From an uncultured Bacteroidales bacterium (lineage in GTDB: Bacteria > Bacteroidota > Bacteroidia > Bacteroidales > Bacteroidaceae), in assembly GCA_902779845.1 (NCBI GenBank), contig CACZCZ010000006.1:1-64000 (forward strand): a stretch of DNA of 64,000 bases, read 5' to 3'. Of this stretch, positions 15,936 through 25,347 are shown in pieces. Positions within the stretch are counted from its first letter, which is position 1. Each line of letters begins with the position of its first letter. The notes beneath the pieces were generated by a model. It searched no databases. It saw only the letters and a program-made list of their open reading frames with translations, and had not been told where the DNA came from. A program made the position numbers and the translations under genes.

Positions 15936-18900
15936 ATGAAACGGCTGACACTAACAACGATATGCCTGTTCTGCATGACAACGTTGTTCGCACAGGATTG
16001 GATGGACATGACCGACGAGTATGTCGTCAATCCTGACTTTAACGGCTCCACCGAGGGATGGGTCATCAACTATAACAGCTCTACAGCACAGAACTTCGGG
16101 TATCAAGGCGCCTCCTACTACAATGGCGATTGCTGGATATCGCAGTTCGCAGAGACTTGGCGTAATCAGAGCTACTATTATGCCAACCCACTGGGCGACG
16201 GTTCCATCCATCAGCAGATCAAAGGGCTTCCCGTTGGCCATTACACATTGGAAGCCGATGTCATCGCCGTATCCCAGAATAACAACAATAATCCTGTCGC
16301 GGGTGTTTACCTCTTCCTTGCCAACAGCACCAGCGAGGCCCGTACGGATCTGTACACCGGCGATGGCAGACCGGAGCACTTCAGCGTGGAGTTCGACACC
16401 AACCAGACAGCCCTCACCCTTGGTGTCCGCACTGAAAGCACTACCGCCAACTGGGTTGCCTTCGACAACGTAAAGCTCTACTGGGAAGGCAATATGGTTA
16501 GGGCCACAGAACTCACCCTCAACGTCAACGAGGCCCAATTGGTACAGGGCGAGACGCTGAAGCTGATTCCAACCATTAAACCTGCCAACACCACCTTCAA
16601 GACTTGCACCTTCTACAGCAGCAACCCGAACTGCGCGTCCGTGGATGACAATGGCCTCGTCACGGCTCTGAAGCCTGGAATGACGACCATCAGCGTATAT
16701 ACCAAAACCAACGAGGATCTGGTGGCTACGTGCCTCGTCACTGTCAGTGCCAACAAGGTCGCGGCCGAAGCTGTCATCATCAACGAGATTCAACAGGCTA
16801 ACGTTGATATGTTCGTGGATCCGTCGTTTAACTACGGCAGTTGGATAGAGCTGTACAACAGCACAGACAAAACGGTATTCCTCGACGGCCTCTATATTTC
16901 CGACGACCCCGCCAACCTGAAGAAGTTCCGCCTCTACAGCGCTCGCTACGGCAGCATCCCAGCCAAAGGCTACCTGACACTGTGGTTCGAGCACTACTCA
17001 TGGTGGACACCGAAGATGGTGGACCTCGAGCTGGACTTCGACGGCGGCACGATTTTCATCGCCGATGAGGCCGGCACAATCCTCTCACAACTCGACTACC
17101 CGCCCGCCATCAGCCGCACCTCCTACGCCCGCAAGACAGACGGCGGCAACGAGTGGGGCTACACCGACCAGCCTACACCTGACGCTTCCAACGCCACCTC
17201 GCCTTTCGCCGTGATTCGTCTGGAAGCCCCCGAGATTGACACCGACGGCTGCTTCTTCACGGGCAACCTCCTGGCACAGGTCACTAATATCCCCGCCGGG
17301 GCTACGCTCCGCTACACCCTCGACGGCAGCACACCGACACTCGAGAACGGCATGACCAGCGCCGACGGCCTCTTCTCATTCCAGGAGACCGCCATCCTGC
17401 GTCTGCGCTACTTCCAGGACGGCTACCTCTCCAGCCCCGTTATCACGCGTTCCTATATATATAAGGATAAGAATTACACGCTTCCCGTGATCTCCATTGT
17501 CTCTGACAACGCCAACCTCTATGGCAATGAACTGGGCATCTTCGTCAGGGGTGTAAACGGCCGTCCCGGCAACGGCCAGAGCAGCCCTTGCAACTGGAAC
17601 ATGGACTGGGACCGTCCCACCAACATCGAATACTTTACCGAGGAGGGCATCTCGGCCTTCAACCAGGAAGCCAACATCGAAGCTTCCGGCGGCTGGAGCC
17701 GTGCCTTTACGCCCCACTCCTTCAACATCAAGGCCAACAAGGTGTACGAGGGCAAGAACCGCCTGGACTACCAGTTCTTCGAGAACAAGCCTTTCCTGCG
17801 CCACAAGGCCCTGAAGGTTCGAAATGGCGGTAACGACTACAACAACGGCCGCATCAAAGACGCAGCCATCCAGCAGGTCGTCTCCACCTCCGGACTCTAC
17901 GTGGAAGCACAGAGCTACAAACCCGTACACGTCTTCCACAACGGCAAATATATCGGCGTGGAGAACCTGCGCGAGCCCAATAACAAGAGCTATGGCTATG
18001 CCAACTACGGCATCGACACCGACGACCAGGATCAGTTTAAGATCTCGCCCGACAGCTGCTATGTTCAGCAGGCTGGCACACGCGATGTCTTCGACGAGTG
18101 GTGTTCCCTCGCTGCCAACGCCTCCGATCCCCTCTGCTACGAGCGCATTAAGGAGATTATCGACATCGAGGAGTTCGCCAACTACATGGCCGTAGAAATA
18201 TACCTCGACGGCAACGACTGGGCCCGCAACAACGTGAAGGCCTTCCGCGAGCGCTCCGAAGGGACGGCCAACAGCCGCTTCCGCTTCGTCCTATTCGACC
18301 TCGACAGCGCCTTCGGCGGCACCAATGGTTTCAGCGGTCTCGCCAGCAGAATGTACCACACCTTCGACCAGCTCTACGGCGAGCAAGTCATCGAAAAATA
18401 CGGCAACAGAATTTCAAAATATAACGAATTCATCGTAGCTTTCTTCGATATGCTCCAGAACGAGGAGTTCAAGAAGCAGGTTGTAGATCAGTGCTGCATT
18501 GTCGCCGGCAGCGTCTTCGAGCCCACACGCTCCGCAGCGGTCATCGACGACATGATAGCCCACGTGCAAACCGCCATGCAGCTGGAGGGCGCCGGCCTCA
18601 ACTCGGCTTATGACGTCAAGAACCGCCTCACCAGCACACGACAGACCGAATGCATCAACAACATGCGGAACTATCTCGGTCTCGGCACTTCCGTCAAGGT
18701 GAACCTCAGCACCAACATCGAAGAAGGGACGCTACTCATCAACGACCTCTCTGTTCCCACGAACAAGTTCGGCGGTCTCCTCTTCCCGCCCATCACCCTG
18801 AAGACCGCGGCACCCGCGGGCTATCAGTTCTTGGGATGGAAGAGCAGCAAAGGCAGCTCCACCGCCACTACGCTCTTCGCCAAGGGCAGCTCATGGTACT

Positions 18901-20246
18901 ACTACGACCAAGGCTCACTGGACGGCGCAAACTGGACAGCACGCAACTATAGCACAACGTCCTGGCGTTCGGGCAAAGCACCCCTGGGCTACTTCACCAC
19001 CGACACCTACAATGATCGCGGCTACCAGACCTTCCTTGATTATGGCGGAGATGCCGGCAACAAATACCCCACCTATTACTTCCGCAAGACGGTCAGCTTC
19101 TCCACAGCGCCCAAGAGCGACGAGACCATCACCCTCGACTGGATTGCCGACGACGGTTTCATCGTTTATGTCAACGGCACAGAGGCCGGACGCTACTTGA
19201 TGCCTGCCGGCACTGCGACCTTCAGCACCTTCTCCTCCAGCTACGCTCCCGCCAACCCCGAAAGTGGACAGATGACCCTCGACCCCTCCCTCTTCGTCAA
19301 AGGCAGCAACACCATCGCCGTGGAGGTGCACAACAACAGTGCATCATCCACAGACATCTACTGGGATGCCGCACTCATCTACACCAAGACCGACGACGCC
19401 AGCGACTACGCCTCCACGAATGCGGCCTTCACCATCCCTGACAATGTCAGCAATGTCACCTACACCGCGGTCTATGAGAAACTCAACGACAATGCCGACG
19501 ACGCCTGGGATGCTCACCCCGTCAAGATCAACGAGGTCAGTGCCGGCAACGACATCTATGTCAGCGAATTATTCAAGAAGAGCGACTGGATAGAGCTGTA
19601 CAACACCACAGACCAAGATTACGACGTCAATGGGATGTTCCTCTCCGACGACCTCACCAAGCCCGAGAAGTTCCAGATTATCGGTGACGGCAACGCCTCC
19701 ACCGTCATCCCTCCCCACGGCCATCTCGTCATCTGGTGCGACAAGATGGAGGGCATAAGCCAGCTCCACGCCGACTTCAAGCTCTCCAACACCGACAGCA
19801 GCAGCGTCCTGCTGACAGCTGCCGACAAGAGCTTCGCCGACACCCTCACCTACTGCGCCCACACGGGCTATCAGAGCGTAGGCCTCTTCCCCGATGGCGG
19901 CAGCAGCTTGTATGTCATGGAGCGACCCACCATCGGACAGACCAACGTCCTCACCACCACAGCCCTTGCCTACGATGAGCCGAAGATCAAGCCCACACCC
20001 ATCGTTGGCGTCAAGGATGTGGAGGAGACAAGCGACCTGGCACTGCAGTATAAGAACCGCACACTCACGCTCTCCGGAGCCTCCTACGCACGTGTTGACA
20101 TCTATAACACGGCCGGTCAGCTGGTCATGGCTGCACGCGCGAAAAACGGCACTCCTTTGAGCCTCTCAGCACTACCCAATGGCGTCTATATTGCAACCGC
20201 TACAACGGACGATGAAAAGACCAGTTTGAAGTTCAGCGCACAATAA
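15936..20246 (+). CDS. Secreted CotH-kinase / lamin-tail-domain surface protein with type IX-like sorting domain
   Basis: This 1,436-residue protein is counted from the ATG at 15936, which gives a good signal peptide (MKRLTLTTICLFCMTTLFAQ); the 20 codons before it overlap the promoter. Domains in order: an N-terminal carbohydrate-binding-like region; a Big_2-type Ig domain (ATELTLNVNEAQLVQGETLK); a lamin-tail domain (INEIQQANVD...GSWIELYNSTD); a chitobiase-C/FN3-associated domain (LRYTLDGSTPT); a CotH kinase domain with the FVLFDLDSAFGG metal-binding-type motif; a second lamin-tail domain (KINEVSAGND...DWIELYNTTD); and a C-terminal type A sorting-like domain (ARVDIYNTAGQLVMAARA, then LPNGVYIA). 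CotH domains phosphorylate proteins in spores, but a role for this surface form is unknown. Confidence 0.88.
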   Translation: MKRLTLTTICLFCMTTLFAQDWMDMTDEYVVNPDFNGSTEGWVINYNSSTAQNFGYQGASYYNGDCWISQFAETWRNQSYYYANPLGDGSIHQQIKGLPVGHYTLEADVIAVSQNNNNNPVAGVYLFLANSTSEARTDLYTGDGRPEHFSVEFDTNQTALTLGVRTESTTANWVAFDNVKLYWEGNMVRATELTLNVNEAQLVQGETLKLIPTIKPANTTFKTCTFYSSNPNCASVDDNGLVTALKPGMTTISVYTKTNEDLVATCLVTVSANKVAAEAVIINEIQQANVDMFVDPSFNYGSWIELYNSTDKTVFLDGLYISDDPANLKKFRLYSARYGSIPAKGYLTLWFEHYSWWTPKMVDLELDFDGGTIFIADEAGTILSQLDYPPAISRTSYARKTDGGNEWGYTDQPTPDASNATSPFAVIRLEAPEIDTDGCFFTGNLLAQVTNIPAGATLRYTLDGSTPTLENGMTSADGLFSFQETAILRLRYFQDGYLSSPVITRSYIYKDKNYTLPVISIVSDNANLYGNELGIFVRGVNGRPGNGQSSPCNWNMDWDRPTNIEYFTEEGISAFNQEANIEASGGWSRAFTPHSFNIKANKVYEGKNRLDYQFFENKPFLRHKALKVRNGGNDYNNGRIKDAAIQQVVSTSGLYVEAQSYKPVHVFHNGKYIGVENLREPNNKSYGYANYGIDTDDQDQFKISPDSCYVQQAGTRDVFDEWCSLAANASDPLCYERIKEIIDIEEFANYMAVEIYLDGNDWARNNVKAFRERSEGTANSRFRFVLFDLDSAFGGTNGFSGLASRMYHTFDQLYGEQVIEKYGNRISKYNEFIVAFFDMLQNEEFKKQVVDQCCIVAGSVFEPTRSAAVIDDMIAHVQTAMQLEGAGLNSAYDVKNRLTSTRQTECINNMRNYLGLGTSVKVNLSTNIEEGTLLINDLSVPTNKFGGLLFPPITLKTAAPAGYQFLGWKSSKGSSTATTLFAKGSSWYYYDQGSLDGANWTARNYSTTSWRSGKAPLGYFTTDTYNDRGYQTFLDYGGDAGNKYPTYYFRKTVSFSTAPKSDETITLDWIADDGFIVYVNGTEAGRYLMPAGTATFSTFSSSYAPANPESGQMTLDPSLFVKGSNTIAVEVHNNSASSTDIYWDAALIYTKTDDASDYASTNAAFTIPDNVSNVTYTAVYEKLNDNADDAWDAHPVKINEVSAGNDIYVSELFKKSDWIELYNTTDQDYDVNGMFLSDDLTKPEKFQIIGDGNASTVIPPHGHLVIWCDKMEGISQLHADFKLSNTDSSSVLLTAADKSFADTLTYCAHTGYQSVGLFPDGGSSLYVMERPTIGQTNVLTTTALAYDEPKIKPTPIVGVKDVEETSDLALQYKNRTLTLSGASYARVDIYNTAGQLVMAARAKNGTPLSLSALPNGVYIATATTDDEKTSLKFSAQ

Positions 20247-20303
20247 TTCAAGAAATTTCATGTTAAATAATCTTAATAAAGCTTCCATTTCATAGAATTG
20301 AAG

Positions 20304-20311
20304 TATCTTTG
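20304..20311 (+). promoter_or_regulatory. -7 promoter element deciding the start of the next gene
   Basis: TATCTTTG matches the -7 consensus. The TTG-initiated reading frame beginning at 20298 would include this element in the coding sequence, so translation should start at the ATG at 20331 (or 20325), leaving a very short leader. Confidence 0.6.
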
Positions 20312-20330
20312 CGGCGATTATGATATGTAT

Positions 20331-21545
20331 ATGAAATCAATCTGTCTCCTCACATGCCTATTCCTAACGGTATCTGCATGGGGGAAGTCCGTAGAAGGAC
20401 TGCAGTCTGACAGCATTGTTCAGACCTTGAAGACAGAGGGGTTTGAAGACATTCAGGCGCTACTGGACAGCGACACGCTCTACCTCTCCATCGAGGACCG
20501 GGCACACCGCGGAACCTTCCGTGGAGCAGTCGCTGCTATCAAGCAAGTCACGGAGAAGCACCCCGACGTGCAACGCGTTGAAATGCTACTCACAGACTAT
20601 AAGATGCCACAGCTCATTGTCCACGCCTTCAAGCGTGAAGGAACATGGGACATCAGCGTGGACAGGCAGATGGAACGCACACGGCAGGTGCTGCGGGACG
20701 TGAAGCCACAGGTTCCCTCGACAGGCAGGATAGACATCACCGTCTTCCCCATCATCAGCCTTGTTAACAACAAGCTCGACCACCTGTTCGACTACTGTAT
20801 CCGCATCGCCCCGGCGTTCGCCGCCACACTCTGGAAGGGAGCACGTCTGACACTGCAACCCGTCTTTCCCATCCTCCACAACCTCGATGAGGACGAGACA
20901 GCGCGCTACATCCAGATCGGACAAGCCAACCTCAGCCAGCAGATCCTCTCCACCTCACGGTGGCAGATTTCCGCTGCAGCAGGCTTCTTCCACCCCGAAC
21001 GTGCCGGCGCACAGGCCAAGGTCACCTTCCATGCCATGCGCAACCTTGACATCTTCGTTGATGCAGGCTACACCTACGGCTTCAACTACAGCAAGCAGAA
21101 AGGACTCGGCTTCATCCGAGGCTCACAGCAGTTCAACTTCATGGCACACGCCAACTACTACGAGCCCCACACCAAACTGCAGATTGAGCTTCAAGGCGGC
21201 AGATTCCTCTACGGCGACTACGGCGGACGACTCGACGTATCACGCCATTTCGGAGAATACGTCATCGGGGTCTATGGCATCCTCACGGGTGGAGAGTACA
21301 ACGCAGGCTTCCATTTCGCCATCCCCATGGGCGGCAAACGCCAGAAGCGCAGCGCCTTCGTCCGTCTCAGACTGCCAGAGTACTACGGACTCGAGTACAG
21401 TATGCAGTCATTCTTCAAATACTGGGAAGAGAAGATGGGGCAAAGCTTTGCCACGCAACCCGACCAGAACCGTGCATCCCACTATTGGGAACCTGCCTAT
21501 GTCGAAGAGTACATCCGCAAGATGCTGAATGGCAACTTCAAATAA
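20331..21545 (+). CDS. Predicted outer-membrane beta-barrel protein (YjbH-like)
   Basis: From the ATG at 20331 this is a 404-residue protein with a signal peptide (MKSICLLTCLFLTVSAWG|KS). The first ~100 residues hold an alpha/beta region (GFEDIQALLDSDTLYLSIED, VEMLLTDYKMPQLIVHAF). The rest alternates aromatic and small residues as in an outer-membrane barrel (TYGFNYSKQKGLGFIRG, YYEPHTKLQIELQGGRFLYGDYGGRLDVSR). The pattern recalls YjbH/GfcD-type proteins linked to exopolysaccharide export, but no polysaccharide genes lie nearby, so this is a weak family call. The gene follows the CotH protein and precedes the small lipoprotein and the pilus locus. Confidence 0.6.
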   Translation: MKSICLLTCLFLTVSAWGKSVEGLQSDSIVQTLKTEGFEDIQALLDSDTLYLSIEDRAHRGTFRGAVAAIKQVTEKHPDVQRVEMLLTDYKMPQLIVHAFKREGTWDISVDRQMERTRQVLRDVKPQVPSTGRIDITVFPIISLVNNKLDHLFDYCIRIAPAFAATLWKGARLTLQPVFPILHNLDEDETARYIQIGQANLSQQILSTSRWQISAAAGFFHPERAGAQAKVTFHAMRNLDIFVDAGYTYGFNYSKQKGLGFIRGSQQFNFMAHANYYEPHTKLQIELQGGRFLYGDYGGRLDVSRHFGEYVIGVYGILTGGEYNAGFHFAIPMGGKRQKRSAFVRLRLPEYYGLEYSMQSFFKYWEEKMGQSFATQPDQNRASHYWEPAYVEEYIRKMLNGNFK

Positions 21546-21598
21546 TAATAAATAGGATATAATATAAACTTAAAACATTTTTAAAAACTTTACAAACA

Positions 21599-22033
21599 AT
21601 GAAAAAGTTTCTTCTTTCTCTCTGTGTTCTGGCTGTAGCCAGCGTCTGCGTCTTCATGACCTCTTGCAAGGACAGCGACGAATTCAACACACACATCAAC
21701 AACAACGTAAAGTCCCAGATTGCCGCTGTGCAGGATCCCGGCTACACCTACACTTACGTGCTGAACGGTCAGACCTACAACTCTCTGGACGCCCTGAACA
21801 AGGCTATCGATGAGCTGCCCGCAGGTTCCGAGGGCAACACCATCTACGTGGTTGCTACTCCCACCGACGGCGGTCCTGCTAAGACCGGTAAGACCTCTAC
21901 CTTCGCTACTCCTAAGCCCGGCGAGAAGCCTGTTGTTGTTAGCGTCGAGGTTCCGGGTGACACCAACAAGACAACTGAAGTTACCCTGACAACAACTGTC
22001 GAGAGCCAGCACTCCGGCGGTGCCATCAAATAA
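21599..22033 (+). CDS. Small lipoprotein of unknown function
   Basis: This 144-residue protein has a signal peptide with lipobox (VFMTSC|KDSDEF; Cys22). The mature part is rich in Thr, Pro and Gly, with a short segment (GYTYTYVLNGQTYNSLDALNKAIDELPAG) that could form a compact alpha/beta unit, and then a low-complexity tail (FATPKPGEKPVVVSVEVPGD). I do not recognise a family. Codon use is strongly biased (ctg, acc, aac, gct, ggt), and a strong terminator follows, which together suggest a highly expressed monocistronic surface or periplasmic lipoprotein. Confidence 0.7.
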   Translation: MKKFLLSLCVLAVASVCVFMTSCKDSDEFNTHINNNVKSQIAAVQDPGYTYTYVLNGQTYNSLDALNKAIDELPAGSEGNTIYVVATPTDGGPAKTGKTSTFATPKPGEKPVVVSVEVPGDTNKTTEVTLTTTVESQHSGGAIK

Positions 22034-22067
22034 TCGCTGAAACGTCCCTTAACGGGTCTCAACACAT

Positions 22068-22113
22068 GTCGCCCTGCAGCTCGTAAGAGCCTTGCAGGGC
22101 GACTTATTTTGTT
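22068..22113 (+). terminator. Strong rho-independent terminator after the small lipoprotein gene
   Basis: An 11-bp perfect stem GTCGCCCTGCA/TGCAGGGCGAC encloses a second small stem GCTC-GTAA-GAGC, and is followed by ttattttgttatatattttt. It cleanly separates this gene from the pilus locus. Confidence 0.88.
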
Positions 22114-22377
22114 ATATATTTTTAACGTGGAGCGATGTACAGGGGGGGGTATTTTGTATTTTTAACATTCTGAGAGCTCCCTCATTTGACCCTTTCAGCA
22201 AACTTAATGAGCTGCTTAAACCATGATTTAGCATAAAAAAACATTCTGTTTTATCATTTTTTTCTCATATTATTTGTGTAATTCAGCTAAAAGCAGTATT
22301 TTTGCCGGAAATATATAACTATCGCGCGCGCAAACCATAATTTATACGCGCGCATATAGAGCAACAAAAAGAAAAGC
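22114..22377 (+). promoter_or_regulatory. Intergenic control region with promoter and GCGCGCG hairpin upstream of the pilus locus
   Basis: A TTTG at 22273-22276, 20 nt, then TATTTTTG at 22297-22304 forms a full Bacteroidetes promoter. Downstream in the leader, GCGCGCG (22324-22330) pairs with CGCGCGC (22347-22353), extended by TAT/ATA with one bulge. A run of eight G at 22142-22149 lies further upstream. No ORF was seen in this region. Confidence 0.72.
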
Positions 22378-23877
22378 ATGCTGAATTTGAGACGGTTATA
22401 CAAAGCGAAGAGAAGAATGCACAAGCTTCTATTGCTGATGGTCCTCTTGTTGGCCACAGCAACGAAGACTTTTGCGGTTCTTCCGGCCGACACCGTCTTC
22501 TACGACCACTACCCCTTCATCCGCTTCATCGACAGCCGCGACGACGCCAGCCTTGTGCGCCTCAGCGATGAGGTCTTCCTGGAGGAGGCCGGCAAGCTGG
22601 TCTTCCGCGTCAACCGCTACGACGTCTTCACCAACGACTCTCTTCTTCAGGAGCTGGAGAACGTCATCATCCCACAGATCAACCGCGACAGCCTCAGGCT
22701 GCGTCGCATGGTGGTGCGCGGTGCCGCATCACCCGAAGGTCCTGTGCCCAACAACCGTATGCTGGGTCGCCGTCGTGTTGAAACACTCGCTTCTTTTTTA
22801 CGCGCGCGCCTGAACGTTCCCGTTGACGAGAAGAGCTTCACCACTGAAGCCGTCACCGAGGACTACCGCCTGCTGCTGGCCATGATGCGCCGCGCCGCCG
22901 ATCCCGACCTCGCCATCGTGCAGCAGCTCTGCGACCGCCACCTGCCCCGCTACGAATACACACTCCTGAAGCGCTCCCTGCAGCGCGTGCAGGGCGGTGC
23001 CCTCTGGCAGCGCCTGCTCAAGGAGTACTTCCCCGAGCTGCGTGCCGCCCGCGTGGTGCTGTTCTTCGAGAAACCCGCAGCCCCCGTGGTGGAAGAGGTT
23101 CCTGCCGTACAGGACAACATCGCGACTCCCGAGCCCACGACCCTGATTCCCGAGCCCGCCGTGCCCTTCGTCATCGAGATTCCTCGCCGCGAGTTCCTCT
23201 CCGTGAAGACGAACCTCCTGTTTGACTTCGCCTACGTCCCAGGCTATAACCGCTGGTGTCCCATCCCTAACATCGCCATCGAGTACTACCCGCTGCGCGG
23301 TCACTTCACCTACGGTTTCTCCTTCGACTGTCCCTGGTGGCAGCACTACGACGAGCACAAGTACTTCCAGATCCGCAACTACCAGTTTGAGACCCGCTAC
23401 TACTGGCGCTCCGGTAACATCGACCGCCGCACGCCGGGCGAAGGTGCCGCCTTCCGTGGTTTCTACATCTCCGCTTACGCCCACGTCGGTCTCTTCGGCA
23501 TCTGCTTCAACGCCGACAATGGTTGGGAGGGCGAAGCGCTGGGCGGCGGCATCGGTGTCGGCTATGTCCTCCCGCTGAGCCGCAACGGTCACTGGCGGAT
23601 GGAGTTCGCCGCACAGGCCGGCATCCTCTACAGCGGCTACGACCCCTACCAGTTCGAGAACCCCGTGAACCCCAACTACCGCGACGGTCTCTACTACTAC
23701 AAATGGACGGGCCGCGCCGCCGACTTCCGCGAGCGCCAGTACCGCTTCACATGGTTCGGTCCCACCCGCGTCGCCGTCACCATCTCCTACGATCTCCTCT
23801 ACCGCCGCTGGAAGAAGAAGGGAGTCAGCTTCCGCAACAAGGAATATGTGGTGGAGATGAACGGGGGAAAGGAATGA
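22378..23877 (+). CDS. Pilus-locus anchor: OmpA-like plus DUF3575 beta-barrel protein
   Basis: This protein has 499 residues, or 486 if it starts at the ATG at 22417 (MHKLLLLMVLLLATATKTFA, which is a cleaner signal peptide). After the signal there is an OmpA-like peptidoglycan-binding-type region with VVRGAASPEGPVPNNRML and a GRRRVETLASFLR helix (about 118-150). From about residue 278 a DUF3575 domain begins (LSVKTNLLFDFAYVPGYNRW, then PNIAIEYYPLRGHFTYGFSF), probably an outer-membrane barrel. DUF3575 genes regularly precede DUF5119 and Mfa-like pilin genes in Bacteroidales type V pilus loci, which matches here. It would link the pilus machinery to the outer membrane and cell wall. Confidence 0.82.
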   Translation: MLNLRRLYKAKRRMHKLLLLMVLLLATATKTFAVLPADTVFYDHYPFIRFIDSRDDASLVRLSDEVFLEEAGKLVFRVNRYDVFTNDSLLQELENVIIPQINRDSLRLRRMVVRGAASPEGPVPNNRMLGRRRVETLASFLRARLNVPVDEKSFTTEAVTEDYRLLLAMMRRAADPDLAIVQQLCDRHLPRYEYTLLKRSLQRVQGGALWQRLLKEYFPELRAARVVLFFEKPAAPVVEEVPAVQDNIATPEPTTLIPEPAVPFVIEIPRREFLSVKTNLLFDFAYVPGYNRWCPIPNIAIEYYPLRGHFTYGFSFDCPWWQHYDEHKYFQIRNYQFETRYYWRSGNIDRRTPGEGAAFRGFYISAYAHVGLFGICFNADNGWEGEALGGGIGVGYVLPLSRNGHWRMEFAAQAGILYSGYDPYQFENPVNPNYRDGLYYYKWTGRAADFRERQYRFTWFGPTRVAVTISYDLLYRRWKKKGVSFRNKEYVVEMNGGKE

Positions 23878-23970
23878 AAAATGATTCTCGAAACATCGAA
23901 ATAACGAAATAACGAAATAACGCTCAAAGCAACGCTCGAAATAACGAAACAACGAAACATCGATAGCGAA
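23878..23970. repeat. Low-complexity gap (cgaaataacgaaa units)
   Basis: The 93-nt gap consists mostly of repeats of cgaaataa and cgaaacaa. The same unit occurs at 36290-36330 and a related one at 14150-14190. Confidence 0.7.
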
Positions 23971-25215
23971 ATGACAACAACAAAGACCATACTCAAAGGC
24001 ATCGCACGCTGCACCCGAGTGCATCGCGCCAGCCTCCTTTCCGCTCAGGCGGGATGGGTCTTTGTCATCCTTTTCGCTTTCACCTCCTGCGAGCGCCAGC
24101 CGCCCTTGCACCTCTACGATGCCGCCAATCCCGAGTTCGAGCTGCCCGTCATCCAGCTGAGCCTTGAGGTCTATTGGGACTACGAAATTGGTTTCGACAT
24201 CAAGTACGACTGGCGTGCTGAATGGGTTTACGGTTGGGACGAGACCGACCTTGACATCTACGGAGAGATTGGTTACAAAGAGCCCACCGTCTTCGAGCTG
24301 CGTCGCTACTACACCGGTGACACCCCCTTCGCCCCCCACACCACCGTCTCTGCCACCCACATGGAGGGCACCTCTTTCCAGGGTAGCTTCGAATGGGGCT
24401 TCTGGGATCTCCTCGTATGGAACGAGATTCAATCTCGCGAAGACGTACAGAGTATTCACATCGACGAAGAGTCCTCGCTCGACTACGTCACCGCCTACAC
24501 CAACCAGTCCATGAACGTCTCGCCCTACCGCACTCCGTCATCGCGCTACACCAACGCCTTCTACGAGCCCGAGCCTCTCTTCGCCGCTTATGACGCCGGT
24601 ATCGAGGTGAACCGCAACCTCGACGGCTTCGAGTACGATCCCGTGCGCAACGTTTACGTCAAAAAGCTCAACATGCTGCTGGAGCCTATCACCTATATAT
24701 ATCTGACGCAGGTCATCATCCGCCACAACAACGGTCGCATCACCTCCATCGACGGCAACGCCAACCTCTCCGGCATGGCACGTTCCGTAACGCTGAACAC
24801 CGGCGTGGCCGGCCAGGATGCCATCACCGTACACTATAACACCCGCATGAAAAAGAACGTGCCCGTCACCCTTGACATCCCCTACACCGTGAAGAACGAG
24901 ATCGTGGATGTCGTCGGCGGCCGCCTGATGTCCTTCGGTCTCTGCAACCTCGCCCCCAACCGCATCTCACGTGCCGACGAGGTCAACGACCCCTACCCCC
25001 ACTACATGGATGTCACGATGCAGTTCAACAACGGCATGGACTCCACCTTCGTCTTCGACGTGTCCGATCAAGTCCGCGAGCGCTACAAGGGCGGAGTCAT
25101 CACGGTGGTCCTGGACATGGACACCATCCCCACTCCAACGCGCAAAGGCGGCAGCGGTTTCGACGCCGTGGTGAAGGACTTTGAGGACGGTGGAACGCAC
25201 GAATTTTCGATGTGA
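23971..25215 (+). CDS. DUF5119 family pilus-locus lipoprotein
   Basis: This is a 414-residue exported lipoprotein. The lipobox is FAFTSC|ERQPPLHLYD near residue 40, after an unusually long N-terminal region (ARCTRVHRASLLSAQAGW). DUF5119 features are visible: LHLYDAANPEFELPVIQLSL after the Cys, YTNQSMNVSPYRTPSSRYTNAF mid-protein, TYIYLTQVIIRHNNGRI, and a C-terminal strand-rich part. The family is found almost only next to DUF3575 and Mfa/Fim-type pilin genes in Bacteroidales; its role is unproven but likely concerns pilus assembly or anchoring. The pilin genes follow on the same strand. Confidence 0.8.
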   Translation: MTTTKTILKGIARCTRVHRASLLSAQAGWVFVILFAFTSCERQPPLHLYDAANPEFELPVIQLSLEVYWDYEIGFDIKYDWRAEWVYGWDETDLDIYGEIGYKEPTVFELRRYYTGDTPFAPHTTVSATHMEGTSFQGSFEWGFWDLLVWNEIQSREDVQSIHIDEESSLDYVTAYTNQSMNVSPYRTPSSRYTNAFYEPEPLFAAYDAGIEVNRNLDGFEYDPVRNVYVKKLNMLLEPITYIYLTQVIIRHNNGRITSIDGNANLSGMARSVTLNTGVAGQDAITVHYNTRMKKNVPVTLDIPYTVKNEIVDVVGGRLMSFGLCNLAPNRISRADEVNDPYPHYMDVTMQFNNGMDSTFVFDVSDQVRERYKGGVITVVLDMDTIPTPTRKGGSGFDAVVKDFEDGGTHEFSM

Positions 25216-25347
25216 AGAAATTTACAATATGACAATTTAACATAGGAATAATTGACAATAGAACAATTTAACATATTTCTCCCTCGCAACAACGATAGAA
25301 CAACATATATTTCAAACCACTTTATTATTAATCATTTAAAAACTTTG

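Noticed and set aside
22798-24459. 553-residue open frame on the minus strand, opposite the DUF3575 and DUF5119 genes
   Set aside because: It crosses two well-supported plus-strand genes, its product is Val/Gly/Glu-rich without domain pattern, and it is explained by the GC-rich codon bias of the sense strand.
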